From NCBI GenBank assembly GCA_947034895.1, contig OX344765.1, forward strand, positions 13,831,001 through 13,895,000: a DNA stretch of 64,000 nt, written 5' to 3'. Below are positions 23,876-35,400 of the stretch, piece after piece (within the stretch, counting starts at the first letter, position 1; each line of letters starts with the position of its first letter). The notes under the pieces are model-generated. The model saw only the letters and a program-made list of their open reading frames with translations, made no database searches and was not told the origin of the DNA. The stretch is from Rhytidiadelphus loreus. Its lineage: Eukaryota; Streptophyta; Bryopsida; Hypnales; Hylocomiaceae. Made by a program: the position numbers and the translations under genes.

Positions 23876-26800
23876 CTACGTTACAATTTGAAGTCCTGCA
23901 AATTCTATGTCATGTCTTGCAGCTAACATTTCAATATGCGGCCTTCCAATTCCTATGTCTCCACGACACCCTCGCACTTCTGTTCCACAAACAACCTTCC
24001 AATTTCCTCCTGTTGTCCCATTCTTCTGGGTGTCATCCGAGAAAAATACTTGTTGACATTGTGTAGGAAAGGCAAAAGACTGCGGCCCCAATGGTAGTGG
24101 ACTTGATAAATTAGCCAACGTAAAGCCATACTTGTCTCGAACTACGTTCGCATTGACAGTGCCCTCTCTTGATTGTATCCATGAACACACTAGAAGTACG
24201 CAGCAGTGACTGCGGTAGTCCAGCTCTATGATCTCCTCGATCCAACCAACATACTCGGTTTTCTGCAGCTTTCCATGTTGGTTGAAGGCCCTTCCCCCTG
24301 CTTGTCGTAGCACTGATGCTACTATTGCACTATCGCATGTTATTTTTTCTTCCTCAGTACTCCTGACTCGCAAGTGCATGCCATGAGCGTACATTGCACG
24401 GTATGATGTTGCTAACATCTCAGGCAATTGCGAGGCTTCAAATACGTCCTCTGATGGTGGTGTCGGACCATCCTTTGACTTCGCCACCTCTATCTGTAGC
24501 CACTTTGTAAACTTCGGTAGACTGCGAAAATCTGATGGATAATGTATTGCATTATGCTTGCCAAACCTTCGTTCATATTCACGAGTGAACAATTCTCTAT
24601 CACTTGCTTGCTTTGAACATGCCAAGTTGTATTTCCTACAAGCACACAACCACCAAATGCACACAACTGTTAATTGCTAGAAACATGCATAGCTATGTAA
24701 CATCGTGAATGCATCTCCTATAGAAGCTTCATTACAAAACCAAATTCTATCATAAAATTCAGTGCTACCATGCTCGGTGCACGCTTTTCTTGTTACAATT
24801 GTTACCACTGTTTTCGTGCATTGCAAACACAGTTGTATTCAATGGTCATGGTATATATATATTCATGCATTCAATTACATGTTATTTTGACATACTTGTT
24901 TCCTTCTTTTCCCTTGCTATAGCCATTTCAGCACTTGTGCTAGCAACGCACTTACTGTCTCCATTCGTCGAAGTGCAATGAATTATTGACAACAAAGTCG
25001 TGCACCCATATCCGAAACTCCATGGACATGGGTCGACGCCGACCACTACCTTGGAGCATTTCATCATTCATTCGTTGCTCTTCTTTGTCGTCCCATACAC
25101 GGCGAGATGTTCCTTGATAACGTTCCATGTACTCCGTACAATAACCCAAAGTCTCTGACATAGCATATCCCTCTGCCATGCTAGCTTCTGGTCTTGCATA
25201 TGTCCTTACATAATCCTTCAAAGACTTCATGTATCTCTCTATTGGATACATCCATCGGCAATGCACTGGACCACATATATACAATTCTTCTACTAAATGA
25301 ATCATCAGATGTGACATGACATCCATAAATGTCGGTGGAAATACTTTTTCCAAAAGGCACAGTGCTTCAGCTGCATCTGTGATATCAGCATCTCTATCAG
25401 CAATTGTGATTTCCCGAGCACAAAGTCTCTGGAATACACGACTGACTTTCATGACTGCTTGCCGCACGTCTTCATCCAGAACACCGCGTAGTGCCAGAGG
25501 AAGAATCTGTGAATATACAATGTTACAAATTTCAGTCACGCATCCCTCGTTTTGCAAACTATTCTATCACATATGTTGTCAACCTTATCTGCAAAGCACA
25601 TTATTTTCACGTTACAACCTTCCATCGTAACTTTTTCCACTTGCACAATTGCAGCCATTGTACTCAGATTTGTATGTATTGTCAATCACGACTCCATCCT
25701 CATAACTTCAATGTGGCTCCATTGTTGTTCTTCTCTGTCTATATTTCTTTACATTTGTAATATGCTGTAGTGCATGATTATCATTCTCACATTACTACAT
25801 TTTGACTTGAAAGAAATTTTGCTACCACTTCCACACAATTCATCATTTGATAGCTTACAATCCGCGCTATGTTTAGAGTACTTACTTATTGCATTAGCAC
25901 ATGAAAGTCATGGGACTTCATATACCGGAGTTTGCCCTCTTCCAAGCACTTCTGGATGGCACCAACATAATTGGAAGGAGTTTTCAGGTTTCTAATTATG
26001 TCCATGACTGTGGTTCGCTCGCTAGGCTTCAAGATGTAAGGAGCACTGGGCATGTGGAATGCCTCAGTTCGCCTCTGTGCAGGACCTAGCCAGAGGTCAC
26101 TACGAATTCTCATAGCTTCCATGTCCTGCCTACTACCAATGGAGTCCTTCACTCCCGTAAGAGTTTTCAGCATATTTTCACAGAGATTTTTTTCACAGTG
26201 CATAGGATCCAGCAAGTGCCGAATGAGCAAATTCTGCCAACAAATGACTCTCATACTCACTGATTAGTACAACTGTTTTCAATATGCTTACAAAAATTGT
26301 GTCGCAATTTGCAGTTCAACATAATGCTCTACAATTTACGTCTTCCTCTTTGATTTGCACTTCCATGTTAGTGAAGACGGACTGGAAGTCTTAAATACAA
26401 ATTACAATAGAAATTGTTTTTGAAAAAGTCTGGACATGCACTTTCGGTGTATCAATGTAGACTACAGAACATTCATGCAAGACACTTTCTTGGACTTGGA
26501 CATTCATCACTAGCAGTCGTTTACCTTATTTGTTCTATAGTCCATAAGTTTGCTTGCTATTTCTTTATAGACTTTAGCAATTTCTTGTGTTCCTATTTTT
26601 CTGAATTCACTAAGACATTCTGAACATGTAGGGATGAATGTGGGCATGGCACTATTTGACACGCTAATGTAAATGAGGTCATCATTCTGGAAGTCACGTT
26701 TGAAACGTGTATGTTAATGTTTGTACTTCTTGAACGCGTTCATTCTGGAATAAAAATTGAATTTCCAACAATTCCTGTACACTCGCTGCAAACATGCATG

Positions 26801-28780
26801 TGAGTTTCTTGATTGTCTTTAATAAAGCTGTATGTCCACGTAGTACTTTTTGCACTTTGCAAAAACTACAGTTCTCACTCTAACGTAGTTCATTTGGAAT
26901 TGTGTTTGTTGTTACAGAATTGAATGCATAAGCATATGGTAGGTACGCCCATGCAAGTCTGCTACACATTCTGAAGACATTGCGCAATACGTTGAATTGT
27001 TGCAATTTTTGACTACAACAAAATAATTTGACAAAGTTCATTTTTGTTAATACTGACAGAAATTTGATTACAGGCTCACCTCCCAGTACGGAAGCTCTCT
27101 GAATGCAATACTGCGCTTCACGCCATGTATATGCACTGGATCTCCATCACCACCATTGCAACCGCCTCCTGCAATGTATGCTTCACGTTCCAAACCACAA
27201 CGTATGGTTTCCTGTGTAGTCATCCGTGTAGGAGGATTTCGATGTTCCACCTCACCGTTGAAGTTCAGGTTCCTTCGATACGGATGTCGCCTGCATGTCC
27301 ATCTCCTTCCCCCAACATACACTATTTTCCTGCCCTTTACTTGCTGTTGACCATCTAGTTTGTTCCCTGATTTTGCAGACCTTGCATCTGTGGCTGGTCC
27401 ACAAACTGTACAACCTTTATATCCATGTGTACACAATCCAGAGATGAGGCCATATCCTGGATAGTCGGAAATTGTCCACATTAACAAGCCTCTTAGTGTG
27501 AATCGTCGTTCTCCAGGTGGCTTAGAGAAATCTTGACAAGACACTCCTTTCCACAATTCTAGTAACTCTTCTAGTACTGGTCGAATGAAAACATCGATGT
27601 TCTCACTTGTAGGAGACAACTTCCCTGAAATCAAAATACTCAATTGTACAAAGAACTTTTTTGTCACCAAATAGGGAGGCAAGTTGTAAATCAGTAGAAG
27701 CACTGGCCACGTCGAGTGACTGGTATTCGAATGTGGAAAAGGATTTACACCATCTAAGGACATTCCAAACCTCAAGTTCCGCCCATCCTCAGCAAATGAA
27801 GGGTCCACGTTGTTATCAATGTGTTTCCATGCTGGGCTGTCAGCAACAGATTTCATAATGCCCTCTTCCATGTTTGGGTGGTCACTGTGAAATCTTAACA
27901 TCTCCGCTATTGCGGGAGACCGATACATGCGCATCAATCTTGGCATGAGAGGAAAGTGCCTTATTACTTTGACGGGAATGACATCAGATCCGACAATATA
28001 TCTGGATTTACTGCATTTCAAGTTTGGGCATTCCTTCAAGTGTTCATGTGGGCCACGATACAGTATACATCCATCGGGACAAGTGTGAATTATATTGTAA
28101 TTGAATCCCAACTTCCGTATAAGTTTTTGGGCTTCATAATGACTAGCAGGCAGCATGTTGTTTTTGGGCAATAACACAGTGGACAAATACTTTAGCAGTT
28201 CATCTACATACGCATTACTAACGCCATGTACAACTGCCATGTTGATCAACACGATTGTTGCAGAAATGATGCTCACTTGCTTCCCATTGTACACTGGATT
28301 TGTTGCTTGCCGGTACAAATCTTATAGGGCATCCATTTGCTCTGACATGTCTTGGTCACCGACGACCTCATGTACATCATTACCGCATTCCTCCCGTAGA
28401 CGATCACCTTCATCAAAAGCATCAAAAATTTGTCTTTGAACATCGTGGTACGGGTCCAAATGCTCTATATATTCGGTGCGTATGTCTTCATCATCAAAGA
28501 CGTTTGGTTCTGCAAATCTTTCTCCACCTGAATTTACCCTTATGCCTTCGGCTGGATATCCACCTACTGGATCTCCACCAACCATGGATCGCATGAGGAA
28601 TGCATCCCGCTTGTATTTTCGCAGGTGCCATTGAATTGTAGCTATGTTATATCGGCGACCCCCGCGACATTTAGTACATGGACACCGAAACGAGTCATAT
28701 CCATTTTCTTGAGCAATTCGCAATTCAGTTTCCAAAATAAGATCCTCCGGTGGAATGTGGAGGGTACTGTCTGTAGCCAT
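23876..28780 (-). pseudogene. CACTA TNP2-type transposase (Transposase_21 with DUF4218 and DUF4216), nearly intact
   Basis: The catalytic transposase of CACTA elements. Exons on the minus strand are 28780-27080, 26233-25889, 25506-24956 and 24635-23876; phases agree and the conceptual length is 1118 codons, normal for the family. An N-terminal Transpos_assoc-like zinc motif (CPCTKCRGGRRY) is followed by a zinc ribbon (CPDGC...CPNLKC, about 233-256), then the Transposase_21 core with SLDG at 341-344, MWTISDYPGYG at about 434-444 and LDPMHCEKN in exon 2. DUF4218 occupies exon 3 (LPLALRG, GPVHCRWMYPIERYMK). DUF4216 occupies exon 4 (YVGWIEEIIELDY, DKYGFTLANL, QCQQVFF). Two lesions are visible: codon 153 is TAA (28324-28322), and at the end of exon 2 a TAA (25888-25886) lies between the expected junction and the only good GTAAGT donor. 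Everything else is open, so inactivation looks recent or the stops may be sequencing artefacts. Confidence 0.92.
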
Positions 28781-29232
28781 CTGTAATTATATGTGATCTT
28801 CAATTCGACTGTCTTATTTGCTATTCCCCTTGTACAGAAAAAGAGTTGCACAATATGAAATTACAAGTTCAAAGAATTGTTAATTCTACAATGTTCGCAG
28901 CAATGACATGTGCATCTAACGTAAACATGACAGCAGCATGACCTCTACATTTCTACAACGCGTTTCCTAATATGTGTTGATTGCATGCTCGTCCAAAATC
29001 CTCCGCACTTTACACAAGATGTATCACAATTAGCATATATGAACTATCATTTTGAATATGAATAACAACATAGAATGCACACTGAATGTAACACTAAGGT
29101 CTAGCACCCTTGATCACATATGCATACCTCCCTTTCCTTACGCAAATGAAGATGACTGCAGACATAGGATTGTTCCATTTACCTGATTGTAGTGCTCATT
29201 TACATGCATTGCGTCTGATAAGAAGGCGGTAC

Positions 29233-29709
29233 TTAGCAATCTCCATGGATCAAGTCATCAACTTTACAGACACATGAATTATGCCGAATTATCCGGTATG
29301 GCCGAAAGCACTTGCACTGTTTAGCTTTTGATCGCACAGCAAAATCCAGACCTAGTGCGTACTTTGTCTTCAGACGACAACAACAAACTTTTGCTATCTT
29401 GGTCCACCTCAATCCTCGTAAGCATCCTTTGCATGTACACTTGCACTTATTGGTGTCTTTCCATCTAACTTTCATATTTCTGTGAATGTCAATGAGTCCC
29501 CCGCTGGGTTTTTCTGCAATATATGCATTTCTTGCACACTTGGTTTCCAAAAATCTCCTCACCTAAGGGCATAAAGGCATGCACAACATGTTTTCTGAAG
29601 TTAGTATGCAGTGCAGAACACTACATAGATTCTGCTTTTGTTACTGCTGAATAACAACTATGAACAAAGAATTTGTTTGCTCAATCCCCATTACCTCAGC
29701 TTCCAACAT
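29233..29709 (-). CDS. Possible two-exon cysteine-rich small protein inside the CACTA element
   Basis: An open frame at 29562-29233 encodes 109 residues with 13 cysteines, clustered as CKCTCKGC, CCC, CKC and CVC, and many Lys/Arg. It has no ATG near its start, but an acceptor (CCCTTAG) precedes it. A 15-nt exon at 29709-29695 (ATG, reading MLEAE, then a GTAATG donor) joins in phase 0, giving about 114 residues. The cysteine pattern suggests metal binding, but I recognise no family; it does not fit the CXC/tesmin spacing. It lies upstream of the TNP2 gene on the same strand. It could be a captured host fragment, an element accessory gene or a chance frame. Confidence 0.35.
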
Positions 29710-29866
29710 TTGTAGACATAGGGCTGTGCAACACTTCCATTTCTAAACAGTAGTGCCTCTACTGTCAACAAAATGTTGTCAGGCTTCTTTTCCATCAGCG
29801 TCCAATAAAAGAGGCCTTACCGACTGTAGTTGACATTCCTAACCACTGTATTACCTTCAAGTTTTT

Positions 29867-30247
29867 GAGCTCTTCTTATAGGAGTTCATTAGTTTAGTTC
29901 TTTAGATAGAAAGTAAGGAAATCATGGCCATGGAGCTGTTTTTGTTCATCTTGTAGCAAGTTGAATAGTAAAGTGATCATCACCTATTCAGCTTTTGGTG
30001 TGCTAAGGCTATTTCCGGGCCAATGAGCCATACAATGATTGCACACATCATACATGCTGTGTATATGTTCATTGGCATATGTATCTACTACCTCTACAAT
30101 TCAAGTACTGAAAAAAATTATGTGGAGAATATATGACACTGTAGTAATTTGTACTCTGAAATGTGCTTGTAACTTCATTCTCATGTTTCCAGCGTCAGTG
30201 GACGCCCTAAGGGGAACTAAACTAATGAACTCCTATAAGAAGAGCTC
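29867..30247. repeat. Perfect 34-bp inverted repeat with 313-bp spacer
   Basis: The arms at 29867-29900 and 30214-30247 are exact reverse complements (GAGCTCTTCTTATAGGAGTT... and its complement) and do not extend further. The spacer has no coding frame of note. It may be a small transposon, a foldback structure or a regulatory palindrome between the two divergent transposon genes. No target duplication is evident. Confidence 0.85.
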
Positions 30248-32479
30248 TACGTTTTGCCGTCCACTTGTGTTTACTTATTAGCCACTTTAGTCTTTTTGCA
30301 TGGTTTGTGGTTGTCATTGACATTTTTGTGGTCCTTCAGTACACTGACATTTGATAGACATTTCACGAACTACATGTTTGTCAATATAAACTATATTTCC
30401 ACAAACAACAACATCAACATGCACAATATGTTGCTTCTTTTAATAGTGTATATAATTACATGTTCAGCCAGCACACTAGTACGAAGTGCATGCAAATGAC
30501 AAAGCTCATTCTTCCTTGTCATACTTGTAGAAACAACACTTGCTTATGTCTATGACTATTGACTACTTCTACTCTCTTCACACTCATTTTATTATAGTCA
30601 CTAGACTGACACTTCTATGATTGGTATGAATACTGTTTAGTAAGTTCTACGTACATTGTATTCTGAACACATAATAATAGTCTTTACCAAATGTTCAAAT
30701 ACGGAAAGGGTAAACAATGCATTCAAAAATTCATCAATGTTAGAAAATTGCTTACAGCACATTTTTGAAGCAAGCGTGTACCCCTTCTTCGTTTCCAATG
30801 ACGCTACCCCTGCGAAATTGTACATGTCATATGGAGAAATGCTGTCGACATTTCTTGTAATGTTGTCCGCTTAATTTCCAAGCGTCTTCTCCTACGGTCA
30901 TCCAAGGTCTACAGAATAGCATAGAAGTGAATGTTAGTTATGAACAAGGACATCACTTCTAGTTTTCATTACAAAACTTCACAGTCAATGAATTTGGAAT
31001 GTACTGAATTCTCCACAATTGTTATAGCACACCCAAGCATGAGTGTGCTTGCCCATGTACACTACGCACAATTGTGTTTCTGTAGTACAACATATATTCA
31101 CATGGAACTTTTGCTTGCATGATAAAAAGCCATGTCGACCAAGTTGTTTTCATTTCTTACGTCCTGCATGGAAATCCCTGCAGTTTACTACAAGGCTTTT
31201 TTAAAAACATCATTGTTGAAGGTTTTCTCTATGACAGACGGTAACTTCAGTTTTGAGTCACAGAAGCCAAACTTCTCTGTAATTTAAGGACTTTGCAAAA
31301 GTGGCAAACACAAATCTTGTGTTGCAAACCTTGTCACCTGCGTAAAGGTAAGTGCAAGTCAATAATATGTACTTCAACATTGTTTAGTACATATGCAGTC
31401 GTCACTTGTGATCCACCTATGACAGTAAAAGCGTCATCTATTTAAGAACAATGCGTCCAATTCCATTTCATCTTAAAAGTATACTAGTATGCCTTCTGTT
31501 GTCCAGCTCTGTAGTAACTAAGGTAATGTAGTACACTTATGTTGTCATATACATTGACTTTGGGGAATTGCAATTCATGCACACCGACATTCTGAACTTC
31601 TTTGAATGTTGTTGTATGTGCATAGTGCAAACTACTACTGTGTAATTTCCGTCACTGTGGTTTGCAACACATAATGGTAGCTGCTGAAACTTTTGTTGTG
31701 CATGCGCTTTACAATTCATTGTTTTTTTCTCCATAATAATCTAGTTGCTTTGCTTTCATGTCCCTGCTATTTCAGTATTGAATTGCCGTTTTTGTATTGC
31801 ACATGTGGGCATTCTATGCTTCACAAGGCACAACCCTTCAAGGCATCCAATACTGTAAGTGAACACATACTATTCAAAGAACAAAAACTTCCAACACCTG
31901 CAAGGAACTTAATTATAATCTTTGATGATGTGGACGATTCATTCCAAGGTTGCCTTTTCCTACTCATACCGCGATTAATATGCCCTACTATAGAAACTAC
32001 GTATTGTACATGGAAGATTTTCATATCACAAGTACACCAAATCATCTTTGCTTGCAGCATGCACTGCTTTGTAGCTATACTAGGCTTAGACAGATTTGTG
32101 GTGCCCAAAACTAGCACACATGTAGACTTACAAATTCACGCATTTAGGGCATGGCTGTCTACTGTTCTGCACTTCTAGGAGAGTTGTATGCTTCAATGGT
32201 AAAGACACTTGCATGACAACAAAGGCTTCACAATGTGAGCACTACATAAACGCATGCCATCACTATTTCAAAATTTAGAGATGCACTACTAGTGCCTCAG
32301 TCGATTTGCATAGTGCAACGGTAAAGACACGTGGCACTGTAGGGTCCCGCCGTTTTTCCAAATGAGCAAGGCGGACAAACCCCACAGTAGTTTGTATGCA
32401 TACGTTCATTACGTTCCACGTCTGTAACTAGAAGCCACCATCCTTCATTTAGCTCTCATTAAGTAACGCAGCCGCATAC
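30248..32479. other. CACTA interior between the divergent genes, no gene recognised
   Basis: This is presumably part of the shared upstream region of the TNP2 and TnpA-like genes. The longest frames (31693-32178 plus, 31821-32117 minus) are low-complexity, overlap each other on opposite strands and show no domain. Confidence 0.5.
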
Positions 32480-35400
32480 ATGGACTGCACACCTTACGAG
32501 GAAGAGAGGAATGCTAGAAAGAAGGCTTTACACGACGCTGTACAACGTACCTTGCTGAAATCCGGCTTCGTTGATGCTATACATGTGAGGTCCAGTTTCA
32601 CGGGAGAGCCCAGCGTAGCAGAGGAAGGTGTTGTTCCTGTGCAACGCCGGCCAAGAAGAACTCGTCCACAACAACCGAGTTTGCTGATGCTATGGAGAAG
32701 TAGTCGACAATCGAAGCAGCAAGCGCAAAGCCTTCACAAAGTCGGCGACAAGTCAGGACTCTTGGTAACATTGGTCACTGCTTTTGTGTTGTTTGTTTAC
32801 AATTTTCCCCTATTCAATTTCAATCCTTGGAAGTAGAATTCGTAGTGGCCATGGCATGAACGTGAGTTGTAGTAGAAAGCCCAAGCACTACAGTAGAGTG
32901 CCTATCCATGTCCTTGTCTTGCAATATTCGTACATGGCGGTAGCTTCTTTCATGATAGATGTGTCACATCTGCTAAGCTATTTCTCACAGCACCCAAAGT
33001 GGCTTAAAGACCGCAGCTTTTTGTTTTTTTGGAATTGGTATTTTGCTTTTCCAATCATTGCATTTTTAGGGTTTGAGAAAGTTCTCGTTTGGTGGTCCTT
33101 TGTCAAGGGAACCCTAGCACATAGTGCTTGGCTAAGCTAGGAAACGTGTACTTCCTTCAACTGACATGTTCTAGGAATAGGTACCAACACTACATTGCTC
33201 TTATCTTTTGATCCTCTGCGTTCAACACTTCTGTGGAATTACATGAGATCTCTTACAGTAATGTTTGTGGCGATACGAAGCACATTTATGTTAGGAAACT
33301 GTACAGTACAGGGCATTTGTGCAGAAGGGGAAGAGTGTAGCGACTCCGGACTCCTTCAAATTGCAACGCATCCATGTTGTCTTTTAGAAGCTCCCTACTA
33401 CTTACTAGTGATTCATTTGGTGGAATATTTTTTCCATTGGAGATACAAGTCCTTAGCCGTATAGAGTTTCACTTGTATGAATTTCAGTTCGGAGAAGCAC
33501 GTTCAAAACAGTAGGGTTCTGCCTCAATAGAAGAAGATGCTTCGATATGAAGTGAAGCACAGTGTCCTCAATGGTTCTTGGTCCACGACCTAGAACTATA
33601 CTCTTTATTTTAGTAAACTTTCAATTGTCTGTGCTTTGTTTGGAAGCAATTCATTGGAGGTGTAGCAAGCAACCCAATGTAACGACCGGCATTGCAAATC
33701 CTGTAGTGCGACCTTGTGGCACCTAGTCTTCCATAGGAAACCTAATCAATTGTAGAAAACCTGCATTTGTAGAGTTCACGCTATTGTGAGCAGTGAAGGA
33801 CAACTGCATGCGCTTCCACATGGCTGTGGACATTGTGCTACATAACCTCGAGTACGCACTTCTTTCAATGTAACATGGCTTTGGTTTTTTACCTTGTTAG
33901 TGTGTGAATATGTACTACATTTGTCTTGATGTTCCGCAGACAGTGAAGTACAAGATTATGTTTCTAACAAGGTCTCTTCGTTTTGCAAGTCTATCTTGCA
34001 AAGGTAGTGTTCTGTTCAATGGACTTGCAGCCAACGAGTACCAATTTCTAGAGAATTATTAGAGAAGACCTTTGTATGAAAGTATTGTATTTTCATTTCC
34101 AACGGCAACACTCCTAGCTTATTGTGAGCACCACTTTGTCCGATTTATATAAATTATGGACTGCACATTTGTCCCTCAACATGTGTCTTTTCTGAATATG
34201 TTGTTTAGAATTGCCTAGTAGGTCAAATGACAATATGTTGCTTGTACACAAAACATGCATAGCACGAGGAACAAGTTTTGTATGCTAGCACTTGTTCATT
34301 GTTTTAACAAACTTTTTATGTAGCCACATGTGTAGGAATTTGTTGTTTCTAATGCTTGCTGTGATTGTTGACTTTTCTAAGAAACTTGTATTTTTTCGTG
34401 GTGACATAGGAGCACACCATAGCCTTTTTTTTCTACTCATAGTATGTAATGGCGACCTTTGTGATTGCTAACAGAGAGCAGAGAGTTTCGTTGCTTGGCA
34501 ACGGAAGACAATGAAGACGTCTACAACACAACAACAAGGAAGGTCGAAGAGAAAAATGGCAGCATGCCCAGAGCCGTTGTTTCAAGCAACAGAAGAACAT
34601 GAAGATCATCTGGCGTTCAGAAGTCCTAGTAGCGGCAGAGAAAAAGTAACATCTACATTGGAGGAAGACCGTGCACCAATGTCTAGCACTGTTCAAGACA
34701 TTCGTGACTCTGACGTTGAACGACGGGAGATAGCAGCGTGGCGACCCGAACCTGGAGGTTACCGTGCACCACATTCCGACATGAGACCCCAAGCAACGTG
34801 GGGGGATGAGTACCCTTCCAGAGGTCCACCACCAAGGCAGTGGTCTCCTCTTCCGTACCGGGGAGGGCGAGATTACGAAGGATGGGGAGGAGGATATGCA
34901 GCACCAGCAAGATTGTACGATAGACGCCTCGAACCACATCCTCAAATAGGTATGGAGCTCCCAATTTCACATAATTTCATTGTTACAAATGTAGTAGCAC
35001 ATAGTAGTATCAAAAAACAGTAGCATGTATCCTTTGCCTTCATTTTATTTAGAGTTCCTATTGGTATTCAAAGTAACAACCACAAACACTGTCCTTTTTT
35101 TCCAGATTCCAATTTGTATTATACTGGACGCGGTAGGGGATGTGATGCAAGAGGTAGGACATATGATGCACGGGGAACGCAATATGACGAACGAGCAGTA
35201 ATGGACACCCGATATGCTAGTTTTCCTTGGCAAAGTGGAGAGAGTTTTGCCCGTGGATTCCAGCCAGAAAGTAGTGGAGACTTGGGTAGAAGCAGCGTGC
35301 ATGCTAGTAGTCCACCCCCATCATCTGCAACAGAAATCCCTGTAGTGAAGCCAACAGCAATGCGGGTAACGGAAGCACAAAACCGTCTCAAGAGACCCTT

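Noticed and set aside
31693..32178. 161-codon plus-strand frame inside the CACTA element
   Set aside because: It has a low-complexity hydrophobic and histidine/cysteine mix, overlaps an opposite-strand frame, and shows no domain or splice support.
34433..34945. 170-codon minus-strand frame opposite TnpA-like exon 2
   Set aside because: It mirrors the plus-strand exon, which has matching splice phases on both sides; the minus frame has none.
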